A stretch of 64,000 nt of DNA from Bacillus sp. BP-3 (GTDB taxonomy: Bacteria; Bacillota; Bacilli; Bacillales; Bacillaceae_G): positions 62,001 through 126,000 of the forward strand of contig NZ_JAQOTJ010000004.1 in the NCBI RefSeq assembly GCF_028401955.1, in the 5' to 3' direction. Positions 34,957 through 44,991 of this stretch are shown here, in pieces. Positions within the stretch are counted from its first letter, which is position 1, and every line of letters begins with the position of its first letter. The translations under genes were made by a program, and so were the position numbers. A model generated the notes under the pieces. The model ran no database searches and was not told where the DNA came from. It was given only the letters and a program-made list of their open reading frames with translations.

Positions 34957-35653
34957 CTATATCACCTTCTTTATCCATTTTTCGAAAAACCGCTATTTAA
35001 TATGGATTACAGAAATATTTTTAGCAAACGGCACCAGTAATACATGCAACGATTTTCGATACGTTCTCTCAATGATAAGGAGCACAAGACAGAATAATCA
35101 TAAATTAATCACTCTTCTACTTGCTGAGTACCCAAATCCTCATAATTTTTTCCAATTATTTTATAGCCAAAGAACCGCTAATCATCAATGTACTATAACA
35201 ATGAAATCCCTCCCGATTTATCCTTTTAAATATTCAAATTTTTTACATCACATACGTTTATAACAGTGAAGACAATTTTTCAATTCCAGCTAAAATCTCT
35301 TGATAAGCGGGAGTAATCCATATATATATATAAATATGCACCGCAGCCTACAAATAACATGTATATGTAAAATTTTTATAAACTTTTAGATTCATTCAAC
35401 AGTATCCAAAAGTTTATTCCGCATTAACAGACAGTAAGGCCCCCACTGATGGAAGTTCCACTTTATCAAAAATCCTATGTTACCTAACGCAAACATATCT
35501 AAGTAATATTAATGTTTCCAAACAGAAACGAAGAAAAGAGAGATATCATCAAATCTTAAACTCTGTATACCCGTATATTACACTTACTGCTACTGTAGGA
35601 GCTAGTTCTCTCACCACTTCTGCAAATATTATGTGACAGGAATATAAACAAAT
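34957..35653. other. Intergenic region with decayed coding sequence
   Basis: No intact gene. On the plus strand 35382-35636 is open for 84 codons without a start: ALTDSKAPTDGSSTLSKILC ... NSVYPYITLTATVGASSLTT then a stop. It looks like the 3' end of a dead gene. A second shorter open stretch lies at 35072-35263. Neither family is recognised. Confidence 0.4.
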
Positions 35654-35688
35654 AAAAAAACACCTCTCTAAAGAAGAAGTGTTTTTGT
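35654..35688 (-). terminator. Terminator of the alcohol dehydrogenase gene
   Basis: AAACACTTCTTC...AGAGAGGTGTTT hairpin on the minus strand followed by T-run, ahead of convergent remnant sequence. Confidence 0.6.
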
Positions 35689-35692
35689 TTTT

Positions 35693-36856
35693 TTATAACG
35701 ATGCTTGATAAATCTTTACAACGTCTTGTTTATTTAATTTTTTAAACTGTCCGAACTCACCATATGCCATGGTTTTTTCTGCCATAACATCAATTTGTTC
35801 TTCATCAATTTTATAATCCGCTAAACGAGACGGCGCCCCAATAGATGTCCAAAATTGACGCAATGCTTCAATTCCTTCTAACGCTATGTCAACATCAGTT
35901 TTATCTTCAGTTTGAACATGAAATACTCGAATCGCAAATTGTTTAAAACGATCAACATTTTCATGTAAAACATGTTTCATCCAGTTCGGGAATAAAATCG
36001 CTAAACCACCGCCATGCGGAATATCGTACACCGCTGAAACAGCATGTTCAATGTTATGCGTTGCCCAGTCTCCACGTATGCCCATTGCCAAAATACCATT
36101 TAACGCCATTGTACCGCAATATAAAATCGTTTCACGATGCTCATAACTTTCTAAATCGTGTAGCAGCTTCGGAGCTGCCTCAATGACCGTTTGTAAAATA
36201 GATTCACAGTAGCGATCCTGCAATGCTGTATTTGTACCTTGATGAAAATATTGCTCGAGTACATGCGACATAATGTCAACAATACCGTAAATTGTTTGGT
36301 TTCGTGGTACAGATATCGTATGGTTCGGATCTAAAATAGAAAATTGCGGAAATGTGACTGGACTCCCCCAGCCATACTTTTCATTTGTTTCCCAATTTGT
36401 AATAACTGAACCCGCATTCATTTCAGAGCCTGTTGCCGCTAAAGTTAGCACTGTTCCAAAAGGTAATGCTTCTTTTGCAAAAACCTTTTTCGTAACAAGA
36501 TCCCACGCATTTCCATCATACTTGCTGCCAGCCGCAATAGCTTTTGTGCAGTCTATTACACTTCCACCACCCACAGCTAAAATAAACTCGACATCATTTT
36601 CTTTACAAATTTGAATCCCTTTATTTACTGTTGATAAACGAGGATTGGGTTCCACACCACTTAACTCAAAAATTTCTGCATCTATTTCTTTTAACATAGA
36701 TATCACGTTATCATAAATCTCATTTTGTTTAATACTCCCACCACCATATACGAGTAACACCTTTTTCCCGTATTGAGGTATTTCTAATTTCAATTGTTCT
36801 AATTGACCTTTTCCAAAAATAAGCTTTGTTGGATTACGAAACACAAAGTTTTGCAT
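35693..36856 (-). CDS. Iron-containing alcohol dehydrogenase (YugJ/YugK, butanol dehydrogenase-like)
   Basis: About 387 aa. NAD(P)-binding [13 protein letters not shown] and [17 protein letters not shown]; metal-binding His/Asp region [11 protein letters not shown] and [20 protein letters not shown]. Oxidises or reduces short-chain alcohols/aldehydes in the cytosol. ATG 36856 has AAAGGATG at good spacing; three further codons upstream are possible but unsupported. Confidence 0.9.
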   Translation of the reverse strand: MQNFVFRNPTKLIFGKGQLEQLKLEIPQYGKKVLLVYGGGSIKQNEIYDNVISMLKEIDAEIFELSGVEPNPRLSTVNKGIQICKENDVEFILAVGGGSVIDCTKAIAAGSKYDGNAWDLVTKKVFAKEALPFGTVLTLAATGSEMNAGSVITNWETNEKYGWGSPVTFPQFSILDPNHTISVPRNQTIYGIVDIMSHVLEQYFHQGTNTALQDRYCESILQTVIEAAPKLLHDLESYEHRETILYCGTMALNGILAMGIRGDWATHNIEHAVSAVYDIPHGGGLAILFPNWMKHVLHENVDRFKQFAIRVFHVQTEDKTDVDIALEGIEALRQFWTSIGAPSRLADYKIDEEQIDVMAEKTMAYGEFGQFKKLNKQDVVKIYQASL

Positions 36857-36938
36857 ACACTTCATCCTTTCTAGATAAAAGTAACTATACTTTTGTATAT
36901 CATATATTTAGCTTTTTACAAAAAAATCTGCTTATACA

Positions 36939-36972
36939 AAAAAGAGTCTCAGCTAAAAACTGAGACTCTTTT
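36939..36972 (-). terminator. Terminator of the DUF420 gene
   Basis: AAAAGAGTCTCAG-loop-CTGAGACTCTTTT perfect stem, T-tail on both strands, touching the stop codon. Confidence 0.8.
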
Positions 36973-37510
36973 AATAATAAGGTGAAATCATTAAGTATAC
37001 GATAACGCCAGAAAGGCTTACATATAACCAGATTGGCATTGTCCAACGTACAATTTTACGATGGCGAGTCAATTGGTTTGTAAATCCGTACACTAAAGAA
37101 AATAATGCAAGCGGCACAATAATAGCTGCAAGGAAAATATGTGTAATTAAAATAAAGAAATATACATATTTAATGATTCCCTCTCCGCCAAAATGCGTTG
37201 CTGGCGCTAAATAATGGTACGTCAAATACGAAACACAAAATATTAATGTTGTTGTAAATGCGGCAAGAATAAATCCTCTATGTAGCTTCACATTCTTTTT
37301 AATGATTGAGAACAACGCTGCTAGTAAAAACACGAATGTAAAACTATTACAAATCGCATTGACAAGTGGCAAAATTGTTACATCAAAATGTACTTCTCCT
37401 TTGTATCCAACCGGTCCAAAAAACAAAAATAAAATAATCGCATTAACGATCACAGAAAGCGTTATTACAACAGGAGCATAGCTCTTCTGTTTCACAGAAC
37501 GATCAGTCAA
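36971..37510 (-). CDS. ctaM: DUF420 membrane protein, CtaM-type cytochrome oxidase assembly factor
   Basis: About 179 aa, five membrane segments. Conserved His residues in the DUF420 family positions: HRGFIL, SYLTYHYL, YFFILITHIFLA, RHRKIVRWTMPIWLYVS. CtaM is needed for maturation of heme-copper terminal oxidases in Firmicutes. I favour the TTG at 37510 (GGGAG eight bp upstream) over the ATG at 37534, which has no ribosome site. Confidence 0.8.
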   Translation of the reverse strand: MTDRSVKQKSYAPVVITLSVIVNAIILFLFFGPVGYKGEVHFDVTILPLVNAICNSFTFVFLLAALFSIIKKNVKLHRGFILAAFTTTLIFCVSYLTYHYLAPATHFGGEGIIKYVYFFILITHIFLAAIIVPLALFSLVYGFTNQLTRHRKIVRWTMPIWLYVSLSGVIVYLMISPYY

Positions 37511-37662
37511 ATTGTTCACTCCCTCATTCTTCATAAAATATATAGTAGCTTCATTATTTTAACATATTATTCACAGTATAAATGTGACAAATATTTGAAA
37601 TAATCATGTAAGGTGAAGCTTCCAGCGTTGCTAATCTTTTCACTCACAAATAGCAAAAAGAA

Positions 37663-37702
37663 ACAATCCTTCTTAAGCCTTTGACTTCTTAAGAAGGATT
37701 GT
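37663..37702 (-). terminator. Terminator of the 38-aa ORF
   Basis: Perfect 15-bp arms ACAATCCTTCTTAAG and its complement with a 10-nt loop, followed on the minus strand by TTTCTTTTT. Confidence 0.75.
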
Positions 37703-37741
37703 ATCGTTTCACACTACAAATTTCAAACCACAGCTTCTGTT

Positions 37742-37858
37742 TTAGTTTTTATTAAAAAGCATGTCGCTATATGCTTGAAAAATCTCAGTTAATTGAAAAC
37801 CAATCAAAGACATTGCCGTTAATGAAAAGAAACCAATTAATACGAAACGAATCCACAT
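37742..37858 (-). CDS. Small membrane protein (38 aa)
   Basis: WIRFVLIGFFSLTAMSLIGF then QLTEIFQAYSDMLFNKN. One membrane helix with a short polar tail. AGGAGGAGATTTGT immediately upstream of ATG is a very strong ribosome site, and a good terminator follows. No family recognised. Confidence 0.65.
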   Translation of the reverse strand: MWIRFVLIGFFSLTAMSLIGFQLTEIFQAYSDMLFNKN

Positions 37859-37880
37859 ACAAATCTCCTCCTTGTATCAT

Positions 37881-38186
37881 TCATTTAAAATTCAGATGAC
37901 AAATCGGATGATAGTGGTCGTCTCCCTCTTTTTTCTTTACTACAGCTGTAATATAACGAATAAAGAGCATCATAATTATAGGGAAATATACATGCTTTAA
38001 GTTTGGTTTGCTTAGTGATATTTCTCCTTGTCCGTCGGATGGGGACGTTAAAGAAAAATCAGCACTATTCATTTTCCCATATAAAAATAAGAATTGAATA
38101 CATAATAAAATGCTTACAATTGACATGATATCTTCCCAATCAGTGGTATACAAAAAATTATATATATCTAGCACATATTCCTCCAA
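37881..38186 (-). CDS. Hypothetical membrane protein
   Basis: About 101 aa from a TTG with GGAGGGG eight bases upstream (EEYVLDIYNFLYTTDWEDIM). Two hydrophobic segments (IVSILLCIQFLFLYG and VYFPIIMMLFIRYI) and a polar His-rich end. Upstream of the 38-aa membrane ORF and probably co-transcribed. Family unknown; the longer reading to 38240 has no ribosome site. Confidence 0.55.
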   Translation of the reverse strand: MEEYVLDIYNFLYTTDWEDIMSIVSILLCIQFLFLYGKMNSADFSLTSPSDGQGEISLSKPNLKHVYFPIIMMLFIRYITAVVKKKEGDDHYHPICHLNFK

Positions 38187-38530
38187 CGTTACCCCTCCTT
38201 TCTTTTTTACTATTTTCCTAATATTCGTATAAAAAGTCAAGAAAAATATTTTATATACACTGTGGCAATAGGTAATACATATAATGGAATCCCTTGATTA
38301 ACCAATCTTCATATGGACCTATTACTGTCATTTAAATCCACCACATCCAAAAAACTCAAGAATATTTTAGTCCCAGTCACGTTACCTAGAGTTTTTTCCA
38401 TCCCTATCCAAAATAATTCAAACAACACAACTCATCTCATAAAAATATGGTCAGCGTATTTTATACACTATGACCATATTTTCCTCCTAGATTAAAACCA
38501 GACTTGAATAATAAACACTATCCCTATCAT
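38187..38530. other. Intergenic, hairpin only
   Basis: No gene supported. A 12-bp perfect hairpin, AAAATATGGTCA and TGACCATATTTT (38442-38482), is terminator-like on both strands and would end the minus-strand feu transcript. Confidence 0.55.
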
Positions 38531-39349
38531 TTATGATTGAAATATAAAACGAAGCGCTCGACTTAACACAGTCGGTACTACCGATCCATGATTTTCTCCC
38601 TCTGCTTCATGAAACGAGAACCGTAGTTTGCTATGCTGTATATTGTATAACCGATCAGATAATGCATTTATCTCCTGGATCATATGAGCTTTTTCTAATG
38701 ATCCCACTGTAAGAAAAACACCAATTTCAGAATCTGTTTTATTTAATTCATTTATAAAGTTAAATTCTTTTTCAAGAATGGATTGATTATTCCACCAAAT
38801 AGAAGGACTGCTTATAAAATATGTTTGAAAGGTATGTATATTTGTAAATAAGACATGTAAAGCAAATAATCCGCCTAACGAATGGCCAAATAACGTTTGT
38901 CTCTTTACATCAATTGGAAAATGCTTAAAAAGCTCTGGTTTTAGCTCCTCTTGAATAAACTCTAAAAAGCAATTCGCTCCCCCTGTTACGGGCCACGGTT
39001 TACCATCGGGTTTTGGCGGCAAAATAAGAGATGCTGCTGGAGGAGTGAAATCATAAAACCGATATGTTGAAGAAAAACTTTCTTCTATTTGATAGCCAAT
39101 TCCCACAATGATAGCTGGTACAATTCCTGTTTTTTCAGATCTAACTGCTTGGATGCGCACAGCTTCTTCAAACGTTTGAAAAAAAGCATTCCCATCTAAT
39201 ACATATATAATCGGATAACCTGAAGGTGGTTCAGGCTGTTTCGGCTTTGCTATATAAATTTGATACTGACGATTTTCTCTTTTTGAGTACATGGTCCATT
39301 TCTCTGTGTTAGAAATTACGACATTCTGTGTCTCTGGTACAGACTGCAT
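38531..39349 (-). CDS. besA: Siderophore (bacillibactin) trilactone esterase-like hydrolase
   Basis: 272 aa alpha/beta hydrolase of the Fes/IroE/BesA esterase family. Nucleophile GHSLGGLFALHVLF; C-terminal His in EAEGENHGSVVP; early YPIIYVLDGNAFF and IVGIGYQIEE are typical. Hydrolyses imported ferric bacillibactin so iron can be released in the cytosol. Last gene of the feu cluster, 22 bp after the ATPase gene. Confidence 0.85.
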   Translation of the reverse strand: MQSVPETQNVVISNTEKWTMYSKRENRQYQIYIAKPKQPEPPSGYPIIYVLDGNAFFQTFEEAVRIQAVRSEKTGIVPAIIVGIGYQIEESFSSTYRFYDFTPPAASLILPPKPDGKPWPVTGGANCFLEFIQEELKPELFKHFPIDVKRQTLFGHSLGGLFALHVLFTNIHTFQTYFISSPSIWWNNQSILEKEFNFINELNKTDSEIGVFLTVGSLEKAHMIQEINALSDRLYNIQHSKLRFSFHEAEGENHGSVVPTVLSRALRFIFQS

Positions 39350-39370
39350 TGTCGCCCTCCTCTTACATGT

Positions 39371-40189
39371 TTAATTTGTTACATAAACTTTTGCACGTCC
39401 TTCTTGTAATGCACTATCATACCCAAAGCACACAGGAGCACCATTATAAGGATCTATCATTACCCTTGCATCAATATGAAACACACGTTTCAATACTTCA
39501 TTTGTAATGATTTCTAATGGGCTCCCAATCTTAATGATTTCCCCTGCTTTCATCGTAATGATTTCATGTGAAAAACGTGCTGCATGATTAATATCATGTA
39601 AAACCATAACAACTGTACATTTATGTTCTTGGTTCAATCGTTCAACAATTTGCAGTACTTCTAGCTGATGAGCCATATCAAGATAAGTTGTTGGTTCATC
39701 TAATAGTAAAACTTCTGTTTCTTGTGCTAAAGCCATTGCTAACCATACTTTTTGTCTTTGTCCTCCTGATAAATTTCCAATTTGACGGTTGCGAAAAGGA
39801 GTGGTATTTGTAATTTCCATTGCCCATTCAATCATTTCTTTATCTTTAGATGATAATTTATTCACATTATTACGATGCGGATATCGTCCGTAAGAAATAA
39901 GCTCTTCTACTTTTAATTCTGATGGAGCAATTGGATTTTGTGGTAATAACGAAAGTTGCTTCGCAATTTGTTTTGTTGAAATTGTATGTAAATTTTGTCC
40001 TTGCAAGTACACCTTTCCACTTTTCTGCTTTAAAATTCGCCCCATTGTTTTTAGTAGCGTAGATTTCCCGCATCCATTTGGCCCAATAATCGTCGTCACT
40101 CTTCCTTCTTGTATTTCTACATTTAAATCACGAAATACCGTAAGCTTTTCATAGCTCGTTTCTAAATTTTCTGTGCTTAAAACACTCAC
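39371..40189 (-). CDS. Ferric siderophore ABC transporter ATP-binding protein
   Basis: 272 aa FecE/FepC-type ATPase. Walker A IIGPNGCGKSTLLKTMG, signature LSGGQRQKVWLAMALAQ, Walker B VLLLDEPTTYLD, switch His in VMVLHDINHA. Energises the FeuBC permease. B. subtilis uses the unlinked YusV for this; here the ATPase gene is within the cluster. Confidence 0.93.
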   Translation of the reverse strand: MSVLSTENLETSYEKLTVFRDLNVEIQEGRVTTIIGPNGCGKSTLLKTMGRILKQKSGKVYLQGQNLHTISTKQIAKQLSLLPQNPIAPSELKVEELISYGRYPHRNNVNKLSSKDKEMIEWAMEITNTTPFRNRQIGNLSGGQRQKVWLAMALAQETEVLLLDEPTTYLDMAHQLEVLQIVERLNQEHKCTVVMVLHDINHAARFSHEIITMKAGEIIKIGSPLEIITNEVLKRVFHIDARVMIDPYNGAPVCFGYDSALQEGRAKVYVTN

Positions 40190-40204
40190 TCATCTTCACT
40201 CCTT

Positions 40205-41224
40205 TTACGCTTTCGCTTTAAATAACAAATATAGAAAATACGGTACACCAATGATAGAAACGACAATTCCAACCGGTAACTCTATTGGCGCGAAAACAGT
40301 CTTTGCAATAAAGTCAGAAACAATAACAAGTAACATACCAATCACACCACATATTGGAATAACTTGATTATGATGAATTCCAACGAGACGTTTTGCAATA
40401 TGCGGTGCCATCAGCCCAACAAATCCAATACTTCCAGAAACAGAAACGCAAGCACTCACTATCCCAATACCGCTTAATAATAAAATGGATTTCTCTTTTT
40501 CGACTGAAATTCCGAGACTTTTTATACTCGCCTCTTCTAGTTGAAACATATCAAGTAAATATGCTTTCCTTTGTATAATAGGCACTAAAATAATTAACCA
40601 TGGTAACATCGCAATAATATATTTCCAATTTGCATTATATATGCTCCCTGAAACCCAAACTGCTGCCATTTCAAAATCAGTAGCTTTCATTTTCAAAGAT
40701 AAATATACAGAGAAAGAACTAAGACCGTAACCAATTGCTATTCCTGTTAATAATAGGCGCTGTGAATCTAATCTTCCGCCTTTCCAAGAAAACATATAAA
40801 TTAAGATTGCAGAACCAAGCCCCCCGGCCAAACCAAATAACGGCAGAAGCATAATAGAAAACCAGTCTGTACTCTTGATTTGTCCTTGAAAGAAAAACAT
40901 AAAGACAACAATAGCTGCCCCTGCACCCGCATTAATTCCTAAAATACCTGGATCTGCCAATCCGTTTCGCGTAACTCCCTGAATAGCAGCCCCCGCAACG
41001 CCAAGACCAAACCCTACTAATGCTGCAATTACTATTCTGGGAAGCCTAAAATCAAATATAACTAAATCATGTTCAGGCACAGAATTTATTCGAAATATCG
41101 TCCGAATTATATCCACAACTGTCATATCAAATGTACCATTCGTTAAACTAATATAAATGGCAACTATAACTAAAAACAGGATTACACTAGTGACCATATA
41201 ACACCGCCATGAATCTCTATGCAT
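40205..41224 (-). CDS. feuC: Ferric siderophore ABC transporter permease
   Basis: 339 aa, FecCD family, about nine to ten membrane helices. RLPRIVIAALVGFGLGVAGA, GAAIQGVTRNGLADPGILGI, and the coupling region SIGFVGLMAPHIAKRLVG. Overlaps the other permease gene by 8 bp. Forms the membrane channel with FeuB. Confidence 0.92.
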   Translation of the reverse strand: MHRDSWRCYMVTSVILFLVIVAIYISLTNGTFDMTVVDIIRTIFRINSVPEHDLVIFDFRLPRIVIAALVGFGLGVAGAAIQGVTRNGLADPGILGINAGAGAAIVVFMFFFQGQIKSTDWFSIMLLPLFGLAGGLGSAILIYMFSWKGGRLDSQRLLLTGIAIGYGLSSFSVYLSLKMKATDFEMAAVWVSGSIYNANWKYIIAMLPWLIILVPIIQRKAYLLDMFQLEEASIKSLGISVEKEKSILLLSGIGIVSACVSVSGSIGFVGLMAPHIAKRLVGIHHNQVIPICGVIGMLLVIVSDFIAKTVFAPIELPVGIVVSIIGVPYFLYLLFKAKA

Positions 41225-42233
41225 GCTTCTCTCCTCCTCTTGTTCGAATTAAATAAAGGAAGAAAGGAACTCCAATCAATGAAGTAACGACCCCTATCGG
41301 TGTTTCAAATGGATAATTTATAAATCTACTCAATACATCACATAAAGCGAGAAAGACTCCGCCTATTACACCAGCACACGGTATAATCCACCTATAGTCT
41401 ACTCCAATTAAAAAACGAGTAATATGAGGAATGATTAATCCTACAAAACCCACCTTTCCAACTACGGCTACAGCAGTACCCGTTAAACACACAACAGATA
41501 GGATTGCAGCAGCTTTCACAAGTTTTGTACGTTGGCCCAAATTAATCGAAACCTCTTCTCCTAATGAGAGAATTGTAATAGATTTTGAAATCACAAGTGC
41601 CAAAACAATACCAGTAACACCAAATGGAATAGATAATTTTAATATCTTCGGATCGATTTGGTCCAATTTCGCATTGTACCAAAAACTAACATTTTGAGAA
41701 AGTTGGAAGTAAGATGCAATTGCTATTGCCATACTATTTAAAAATGTTCCTATAACAGTTCCTATAATAGCTAAACGAACCGGCGATAATCCATTTCGAA
41801 ACAATGAACCAAATCCAAAAACAATTCCCGCTCCTAATGCCGAACCAAGCATAGAATATAGTATCATATTCACTGAAGACATCCCTGGAATAAATACCAT
41901 GCAAATCGTAATAACAAACACTGACCCCTCTGTCACACCCATAATAGAAGGGGATGCAAGATAGTTTCTTGTCATCCCCTGCATAAGTGCTCCTGATATG
42001 GCCAAAAATGCTCCTACTAATAACGCACCAATGGCTCTCGGTAAACGAGATATAATAATAATATTATGATTTACATTTCCTGAATCAAAATGAAATAACG
42101 CATTCCAAGCTGTTTCAAAAGTAATATTTTTCGCTCCATACAATATGGATAACATAATCGTTAGTAAAATTAACACAGGTGCCAAACATAAAATCATCAT
42201 TGGTACTGCATTCATTTTCCGCATATCATTCAA
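41217..42233 (-). CDS. feuB: Ferric siderophore ABC transporter permease
   Basis: 338 aa, FecCD family, about nine to ten helices. RLPRAIGALLVGAFLAISGA, GALMQGMTRNYLASPSIMGV, KVGFVGLIIPHITRFLIG. 13 bp after feuA and overlapping feuC. Heterodimer partner of the next gene. Confidence 0.92.
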   Translation of the reverse strand: MNDMRKMNAVPMMILCLAPVLILLTIMLSILYGAKNITFETAWNALFHFDSGNVNHNIIIISRLPRAIGALLVGAFLAISGALMQGMTRNYLASPSIMGVTEGSVFVITICMVFIPGMSSVNMILYSMLGSALGAGIVFGFGSLFRNGLSPVRLAIIGTVIGTFLNSMAIAIASYFQLSQNVSFWYNAKLDQIDPKILKLSIPFGVTGIVLALVISKSITILSLGEEVSINLGQRTKLVKAAAILSVVCLTGTAVAVVGKVGFVGLIIPHITRFLIGVDYRWIIPCAGVIGGVFLALCDVLSRFINYPFETPIGVVTSLIGVPFFLYLIRTRGGEKHA

Positions 42234-42246
42234 CGCACCTTACTAT

Positions 42247-43212
42247 CTATTTAGATAAGTTTTTTTCTGCAGCTTTTAAGAAAGCTATTTTACTCCAAGC
42301 TGTACCGCCTTGCGCCATCGGATCAACAGCGTTTACAAATACTTTTTTCTCTTTTACAGCGTTAATACTTTGCCAAATTGGATTGTTTTGTAAATCTTCT
42401 AGTGCTTTCGGATTATCTTTATTTTCGCTTCCTTCAAATTGAACAAAGATATAATCTGGATTCATTTCTGCAAACTTTTCTAAAGAAATTTTTTCTTGCT
42501 TTTTAACTGCTTTAATCGCTTCAGGAGCCGTTAATCCTAAATCCTTATAAATTACTGGATTGAAATAAACATCTTCTGGATACAGATTAATGCTGCCTTC
42601 TCTCAGTCTTATTACAACAACTTTTTTCTCTTTTAATTTATCTGCTACTTTTTCTTTCGTTTTCGCAGCATCCGCTTTATAATCTTTTATAATTTTTTCC
42701 GCTTTATCTTTTTTACCAGTTAGCTCACCCATTAATTTTAGGTTATCTTCCCAATGTGTTGAAATATGAGAAACTGGGAATGTTGGTGCTACTTTTGTAA
42801 ATTTTTCAGCTGTCTCTGCTGGGAATTTAGAACTTGATGTAATAACATCTGGCTTTAATTTCAGCAGCGTTTCAAAATTTGGTTGCATTTTTTCACCGAT
42901 AGATTCTGTACCTTTTAAATCTTTGGCTAAATAGTCAGGTATTTTCCCACCTACTGTAATTGCAGCTACTGGTTTCACTCCAAGTACAGCTGCATCTTCC
43001 ATTGATTCTAAACTAGCTGTTGCAATTTTTGTTATTTTTGTAGGCACTGTATATTCCTTACCAAGGTACGTAATTTTTTGTTTTTCTTTCTTCGCTGTAG
43101 TTTCTGCACTCTCTGTTTTCTTCTCACTTGAGCTTTTTTCTGTACTATTGCATGCAGCAAGACCTAAACTTAATACTGTAACCATTCCTAATGTAAATAA
43201 CTTTTTATTCAT
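42247..43212 (-). CDS. feuA: Ferric bacillibactin/enterobactin-binding lipoprotein FeuA
   Basis: About 321 aa. Lipoprotein signal ending LGLAAC (Cys near residue 20). TYLGKEYTVPTKITKIATAS, AAITVGGKIPDY and GTESIGEKMQPNFETLLKLK follow FeuA of Bacillus closely, supporting bacillibactin specificity. ATG 43212 chosen; the TTG at 43233 is inside the ribosome-site region. First gene of the cluster with a Fur box upstream. Confidence 0.9.
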   Translation of the reverse strand: MNKKLFTLGMVTVLSLGLAACNSTEKSSSEKKTESAETTAKKEKQKITYLGKEYTVPTKITKIATASLESMEDAAVLGVKPVAAITVGGKIPDYLAKDLKGTESIGEKMQPNFETLLKLKPDVITSSSKFPAETAEKFTKVAPTFPVSHISTHWEDNLKLMGELTGKKDKAEKIIKDYKADAAKTKEKVADKLKEKKVVVIRLREGSINLYPEDVYFNPVIYKDLGLTAPEAIKAVKKQEKISLEKFAEMNPDYIFVQFEGSENKDNPKALEDLQNNPIWQSINAVKEKKVFVNAVDPMAQGGTAWSKIAFLKAAEKNLSK

Positions 43213-43368
43213 ATTTAAAAATACTCCTTTCAAAACTATTAATTCATCACCTTGTCTACCTAACGAAATATGGTTCTTATTTATGTATTACGGAGCAATT
43301 AGCTAATATTAAAACTCACTTTTTTCACTTCCCCTATTAATCATAGTATCTTTTCTCTATCAATTACC

Positions 43369-43387
43369 GATAATGATTATCATTATT
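43369..43387. promoter_or_regulatory. Fur box upstream of feuA
   Basis: GATAATGATTATCATTATT is close to the Fur consensus (GATAATGATAATCATTATC) and lies about 160 bp upstream of feuA. Predicts iron repression of the whole feu cluster. Rest of 43213-43566 holds no gene. Confidence 0.85.
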
Positions 43388-43566
43388 GATTATATGATTA
43401 GATTTAAATTATTTCAATAATAATTTTTAAAAATTTAACAAAAAATAGAAAATAATAGTTCTTCTCTTTGTCGTCGTAAATTTGTCACATCTACAATAAT
43501 CTGGAAACAATGAGGTTAACAAATGAGGTAAGAAAAAAGGAAGTTTCACTTAATAATGAGTTCTAC

Positions 43567-43616
43567 AAAAGATAAAACCTCGAATAGCACATCGCTATTC
43601 GAGGTTTTATCTTTTA
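43567..43616 (-). terminator. pepT terminator
   Basis: Perfect 22-bp stem (AAAAGATAAAACCTCGAATA... ) around a 5-nt loop, T-tail. Just after the pepT stop. Confidence 0.85.
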
Positions 43617-44849
43617 TTATGCTTTTTCTTCAAACAATCGTGCGATTTCAATAATAACTTGAACGGCTTTTTCCATATTATCTACAGATACATATTCAAA
43701 TTTGCCGTGGTAGTTTTCTCCGCCCGTAAAAATATTTGGTGTCGGTAAACCCATATACGATAACTGCGAACCGTCAGTTCCCCCGCGAATTGGTTGAATA
43801 TTCGGCTCGATATCAAGATTTTTCATTGCTTCATATGCAATGTCAACAATCCCCTTCACCGGTTCAATCTTTTCCAGCATATTGTAATATTGATCATTCA
43901 TCTCAAGAATAATATTTTCTGTACCATACTTCTCTTGCATCTGTTTTGTAATGGTTGCTATGTTCTCTTTTCTAGTATTAAAATGTTCGCGATCAAAATC
44001 ACGAATAATGTAAGTAGATTGACTTCGCTCAACATCACCATTTATAGAAATAAGGTGGTAAAATCCTTCGTACCCCTCTGTATATTCTGGTGCTTCTTCT
44101 GCTGGGAGTTGCCCATGAAATTCCATTGCGAGCTTACTGGCATTTACCATTTTATTTTTAGCTGTTCCAGGATGCGTACTATTTCCTTTAAAGGTAACCT
44201 TAGCACCAGCAGCGTTAAAGCTTTCATATTCTAATCCACCTAGCGGACCACCGTCCATTGTATATGCAAATGAAGCTCCAAAAGCTTCTACATCAAAGTG
44301 AGCTGGACCGCGGCCGATTTCTTCATCAGGTGTGAATGCTACTCTAATTTTCCCATGTTTTATTTGTGGGTTATGTAATAAATAATTCATTGCCGTCATA
44401 ATTTCTGTAATGCCTGCTTTATCATCTGCACCAAGGAGTGTTGTTCCATCAGTTGTGATTAATGTATGACCTTGATAAGATGGGAGCTCTGGAAATAATT
44501 CTGGAGTTAATATAACACCTAGCTCTTTATTTAACGTAATTGCCTTCCCATCAAAATTTTCATGAATTTGCGGTTTAACATTTTTCCCTGTAAAATCTGT
44601 AGCTGTATCTAAATGAGCTAAAAAACCAATTACAGGAACATGCTTGTCTGTATTTGCAGGAAGCGTCGCCATCACGTAGCCATTCTCATCCATCGTTACT
44701 TCTGATAATCCAATCTCTTTCAACTCTTCTACTAATTGCTTTGCAAATTCGATTTGGCCAGGCGTTGTTGGAACAGTATGACTTTCTGCATCAGATTGTG
44801 TATCCACCTTCACATATCTTGTAAAACGTTCGATAATTTCTGATTTCAT
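43617..44849 (-). CDS. pepT: Tripeptidase T
   Basis: 410 aa, M20 family zinc exopeptidase cutting N-terminal residues from tripeptides. Zinc ligands and catalytic residues in [39 protein letters not shown] and the C-terminal [29 protein letters not shown] ribosome site. Monocistronic. Confidence 0.96.
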   Translation of the reverse strand: MKSEIIERFTRYVKVDTQSDAESHTVPTTPGQIEFAKQLVEELKEIGLSEVTMDENGYVMATLPANTDKHVPVIGFLAHLDTATDFTGKNVKPQIHENFDGKAITLNKELGVILTPELFPELPSYQGHTLITTDGTTLLGADDKAGITEIMTAMNYLLHNPQIKHGKIRVAFTPDEEIGRGPAHFDVEAFGASFAYTMDGGPLGGLEYESFNAAGAKVTFKGNSTHPGTAKNKMVNASKLAMEFHGQLPAEEAPEYTEGYEGFYHLISINGDVERSQSTYIIRDFDREHFNTRKENIATITKQMQEKYGTENIILEMNDQYYNMLEKIEPVKGIVDIAYEAMKNLDIEPNIQPIRGGTDGSQLSYMGLPTPNIFTGGENYHGKFEYVSVDNMEKAVQVIIEIARLFEEKA

Positions 44850-44949
44850 GCTACTTCACTCCTTTTTGTCTATCTTTATTTATTATAAACCTTTGTTACA
44901 CGTTTTTTTATTTCTTTTGACTTTATCTTTTAAATTTCAATGAACAATC

Positions 44950-44989
44950 AAAAAGCAGCCCTTTGTTCTAAAACAAAGAGCTGCTTTCC
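44950..44989 (-). terminator. Terminator of the YebC-type gene
   Basis: AAAGCAGCTCTTTGTT and its near complement around TTAG, with T-rich tail on the minus strand. Confidence 0.8.
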
Positions 44990-44991
44990 TA

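Noticed and set aside
38313-38495. 60-aa plus-strand ORF between the feu cluster and a membrane gene
   Set aside because: No ribosome site; its 3' part runs through the terminator hairpin.
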